In this document: in pieces, positions 62,626 to 64,000 of the stretch | How the letters are laid out: the number at the start of each line of letters is the position of its first letter | Position numbering within the stretch: the stretch's first letter is position 1 | Source: Pseudomonas versuta | GTDB taxonomy: Bacteria > Pseudomonadota > Gammaproteobacteria > Pseudomonadales > Pseudomonadaceae | DNA: 64,000 bases | Assembly (NCBI RefSeq): GCF_001294575.1 | Contig: NZ_CP012676.1 | Span: 62,001-126,000 of the forward strand | Reading direction: 5' to 3' | Notes under the pieces: generated by a model | What the model was told of the DNA's origin: nothing | The model's input: the letters and a program-made list of their open reading frames with translations, nothing else | The model's database searches: none | Program-made: the position numbers and the translations under genes

Positions 62626-63189
62626 ATGCAGCTGGACCCCGCGAGCGGTTGGTGCCAAGGCGTGTCTCACTGTCCGTCACCCAACTTCAATGCGCGCCCT
62701 CACGGCGAAATCTCCTTGCTGGTTATTCACAACATCAGCTTGCCGCCGGGGCAGTTCGCAACCGGCAAGGTTCAGGAGTTTTTCCAGAATCGCCTGGACG
62801 CCACAGAACACCCCTACTTTGAAGGCATCATCGAACTACGGGTAAGTGCGCACTTTCTGATTGAACGTGACGGCAAAATCACTCAGTTTGTGTCCTGTCT
62901 TGATCGTGCATGGCATGCAGGTGTCTCGAGCTTCGAGGGACGTGAGGCCTGCAATGATTTTTCGTTGGGGATTGAGCTTGAAGGCACCGATGACCTCCCG
63001 TTCAGTGATGCGCAATATCAGGCGCTGATCGGGTTAACCCGGCAATTGCAGGCGGCTTTCTCTGCCATAACCCTGCAGCGCATATGTGGCCACAGTGACG
63101 TGGCTCCCGGGCGCAAGACTGACCCGGGCCCGGCTTTTGACTGGACGCGTTTTCGCGACGCGTTGCAGCACACAGGAGAGATGCAATGA
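62626..63189 (+). CDS. ampD: 1,6-anhydro-MurNAc-L-alanine amidase AmpD
   Basis: 187 residues, cytosolic zinc amidase that recycles anhydromuropeptides and so controls AmpR-driven AmpC beta-lactamase. Zinc ligands: His in LVIHNISLPP (near 34), His and Asp in CGHSDVAPGRKTDPGP (near 154 and 164). Start with GAAGGAG upstream. Intact, no sign of a derepressing mutation by eye. Stop overlaps ampE. Confidence 0.97.
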   Translation: MQLDPASGWCQGVSHCPSPNFNARPHGEISLLVIHNISLPPGQFATGKVQEFFQNRLDATEHPYFEGIIELRVSAHFLIERDGKITQFVSCLDRAWHAGVSSFEGREACNDFSLGIELEGTDDLPFSDAQYQALIGLTRQLQAAFSAITLQRICGHSDVAPGRKTDPGPAFDWTRFRDALQHTGEMQ

Positions 63190-64000
63190 GTTTTGTGGTG
63201 TTACTGCTGGCGATCCTGGTCGAGAAACTCTCGGGCTTGCGTCAGCGTCTTCAGAGAGATAGCGGCTGGTTGCGCGAACTGCACAAGCTGGAGTCCGGCC
63301 CGACGCTTGGTCACAAGCCGTGGTGGGTCCTGGCGATCCTGATTCTGTTCCCGGTAGCTGTACTGGGGCTGTTGCTGTGGGTACTGCAACCTGTGGCTTA
63401 TGGTTTGCTGGCACTGCCGGTGCACCTGCTGGTGGTGATTTACAGCCTGGGGCGAGGGGACTTGCTGGCCGGGCTCGGCCCCTTTCGTGATGCCTGGCGC
63501 CGTGGCGACTTGCAGGCCTGCGCCCATGTTGCCGAGCGCGACCTGGGCGAAACGGCCGACAGTGGCGAGCAGTTGCTCGAAAAGGTGCAGAGCCATTTGT
63601 TGTGGCAAGCGTATCAAAGCTTCTTCGCCGTGATTTTCTGGTACTTCCTGCTGGGGCCGGTGGCGGCCTTGAGCTACCGCTTGCTGGCGCTGGCTGCCGA
63701 GCATGGCAGGAACCCGGAACTGGTCGAGCGGGCACAGCAACTGCGTCACGCGTTTGACTGGTTGCCGGTTCGGTTGCTGGGGGCGAGTTTTGCACTGGTG
63801 GGCAACTTTGCCGCTGTCACCCGGGTAATGCTGCATGAGCTGCTGAGCTGGGACATCAGCGCCCAACAGTTGATCAATAAGGCCGGTTGTGCCGCCGCCG
63901 AAATTCCTGCTCCCCAGGCCGGGCCCGAAGGCGTCGCCAGCCTCGACACCCTGTGGGCGTTGCTGCTGCGGGCTGCCGTGCTGTGGTATGCAGGTTTTGC
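63186..64000 (+). CDS. ampE: AmpE family membrane protein (3' partial)
   Basis: First 271 residues; the frame is open to the window edge. MSFVVLLLAILVEKLSGLRQ..., with membrane helices near 50-70, 75-95, 145-165 and 190-210. The GDLLAGLGPFRDAWRRGDLQ and QSFFAVIFWYFLLGPVAALS stretches match AmpE, the partner of AmpD, proposed sensory modulator of beta-lactamase induction. Coupled to ampD (ATGA overlap). Confidence 0.94.
   Translation, partial: MSFVVLLLAILVEKLSGLRQRLQRDSGWLRELHKLESGPTLGHKPWWVLAILILFPVAVLGLLLWVLQPVAYGLLALPVHLLVVIYSLGRGDLLAGLGPFRDAWRRGDLQACAHVAERDLGETADSGEQLLEKVQSHLLWQAYQSFFAVIFWYFLLGPVAALSYRLLALAAEHGRNPELVERAQQLRHAFDWLPVRLLGASFALVGNFAAVTRVMLHELLSWDISAQQLINKAGCAAAEIPAPQAGPEGVASLDTLWALLLRAAVLWYAGF

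Overview
The window is chromosomal DNA from a Pseudomonas of the fluorescens/putida lineage. This is inferred from gene order that closely follows P. aeruginosa from cstA-glyA-morA through ettA-gdhA, fklB, ispB/rplU-rpmA-obgE, proB, rpsT/murJ, ribF-ileS-lspA-fkpB-ispH, type IV pilus genes, thiO, bamD/rluD-pgeF-clpB, tRNAs, ndh, yacG-coaE-pilDC/pilA and nadC to ampDE. It is also supported by many short palindromes of the Pseudomonas REP type. Most of the region is core genome with tight operons. No prophage, insertion sequence, CRISPR array, rRNA or replication origin was seen.

Layout. 1-2.5 kb: end of cstA, a YbdD-like gene and a G3E GTPase (yjiA). 2.6-8 kb: glyA and the c-di-GMP enzyme morA on the minus strand. 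8-11.5 kb: ettA and gdhA. 11.5-15 kb (minus): a GreB-like factor, a frameshifted chorismate mutase, a DUF4105 (Lnb-like) protein and a DUF3015 protein. 15-22 kb: LonB-type protease, a large unknown lipoprotein, YqhA family, fklB, a small gene behind a Fur-box-like palindrome, and yjdM. 22-35.5 kb: isoprenoid, ribosomal, GTPase and proline genes, rpsT, murJ, then ribF-ileS-lspA-fkpB and ispH. 35.5-38.4 kb: minor pilins fimT and pilVWXE. 38.4-45.5 kb: thiO, bamD, rluD-pgeF and clpB with a heat-shock-type promoter.

45.7-46.2 kb holds tRNA-Asn, tRNA-Pro, tRNA-Lys and a second identical tRNA-Pro. Directly after it comes an accessory acid-resistance set: gadC, glsA and, divergently, gadB. Glutaminase would make glutamate and release ammonia, GadB would consume a proton while making GABA, and GadC would exchange glutamate and GABA. 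50.5-55 kb: ndh, small conserved genes, a CbiM-like permease, yacG and coaE. 55-57.7 kb: pilD and pilC facing pilA. 57.8-59.8 kb: an Ada-AlkA fusion plus ogt, an alkylation-repair pair. 60-64 kb: nadC, a DUF1631 protein, ampD and the start of ampE.

The type IV pilus equipment here is incomplete compared with P. aeruginosa. pilB is missing between pilA and pilC, pilY1 is missing between pilX and pilE, and pilSR are missing near thiO. The most unusual points are these reduced pilus loci, the one-base frameshift in the chorismate mutase, a DUF4105/Lnb-type candidate enzyme in a genus that already has Lnt, the gad-gls cassette at a tRNA locus known as an island target, and a duplicated tRNA-Pro lying just behind an intrinsic terminator. 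I did not find a clearly new multi-gene system. The window is mainly housekeeping DNA with a few accessory cassettes.
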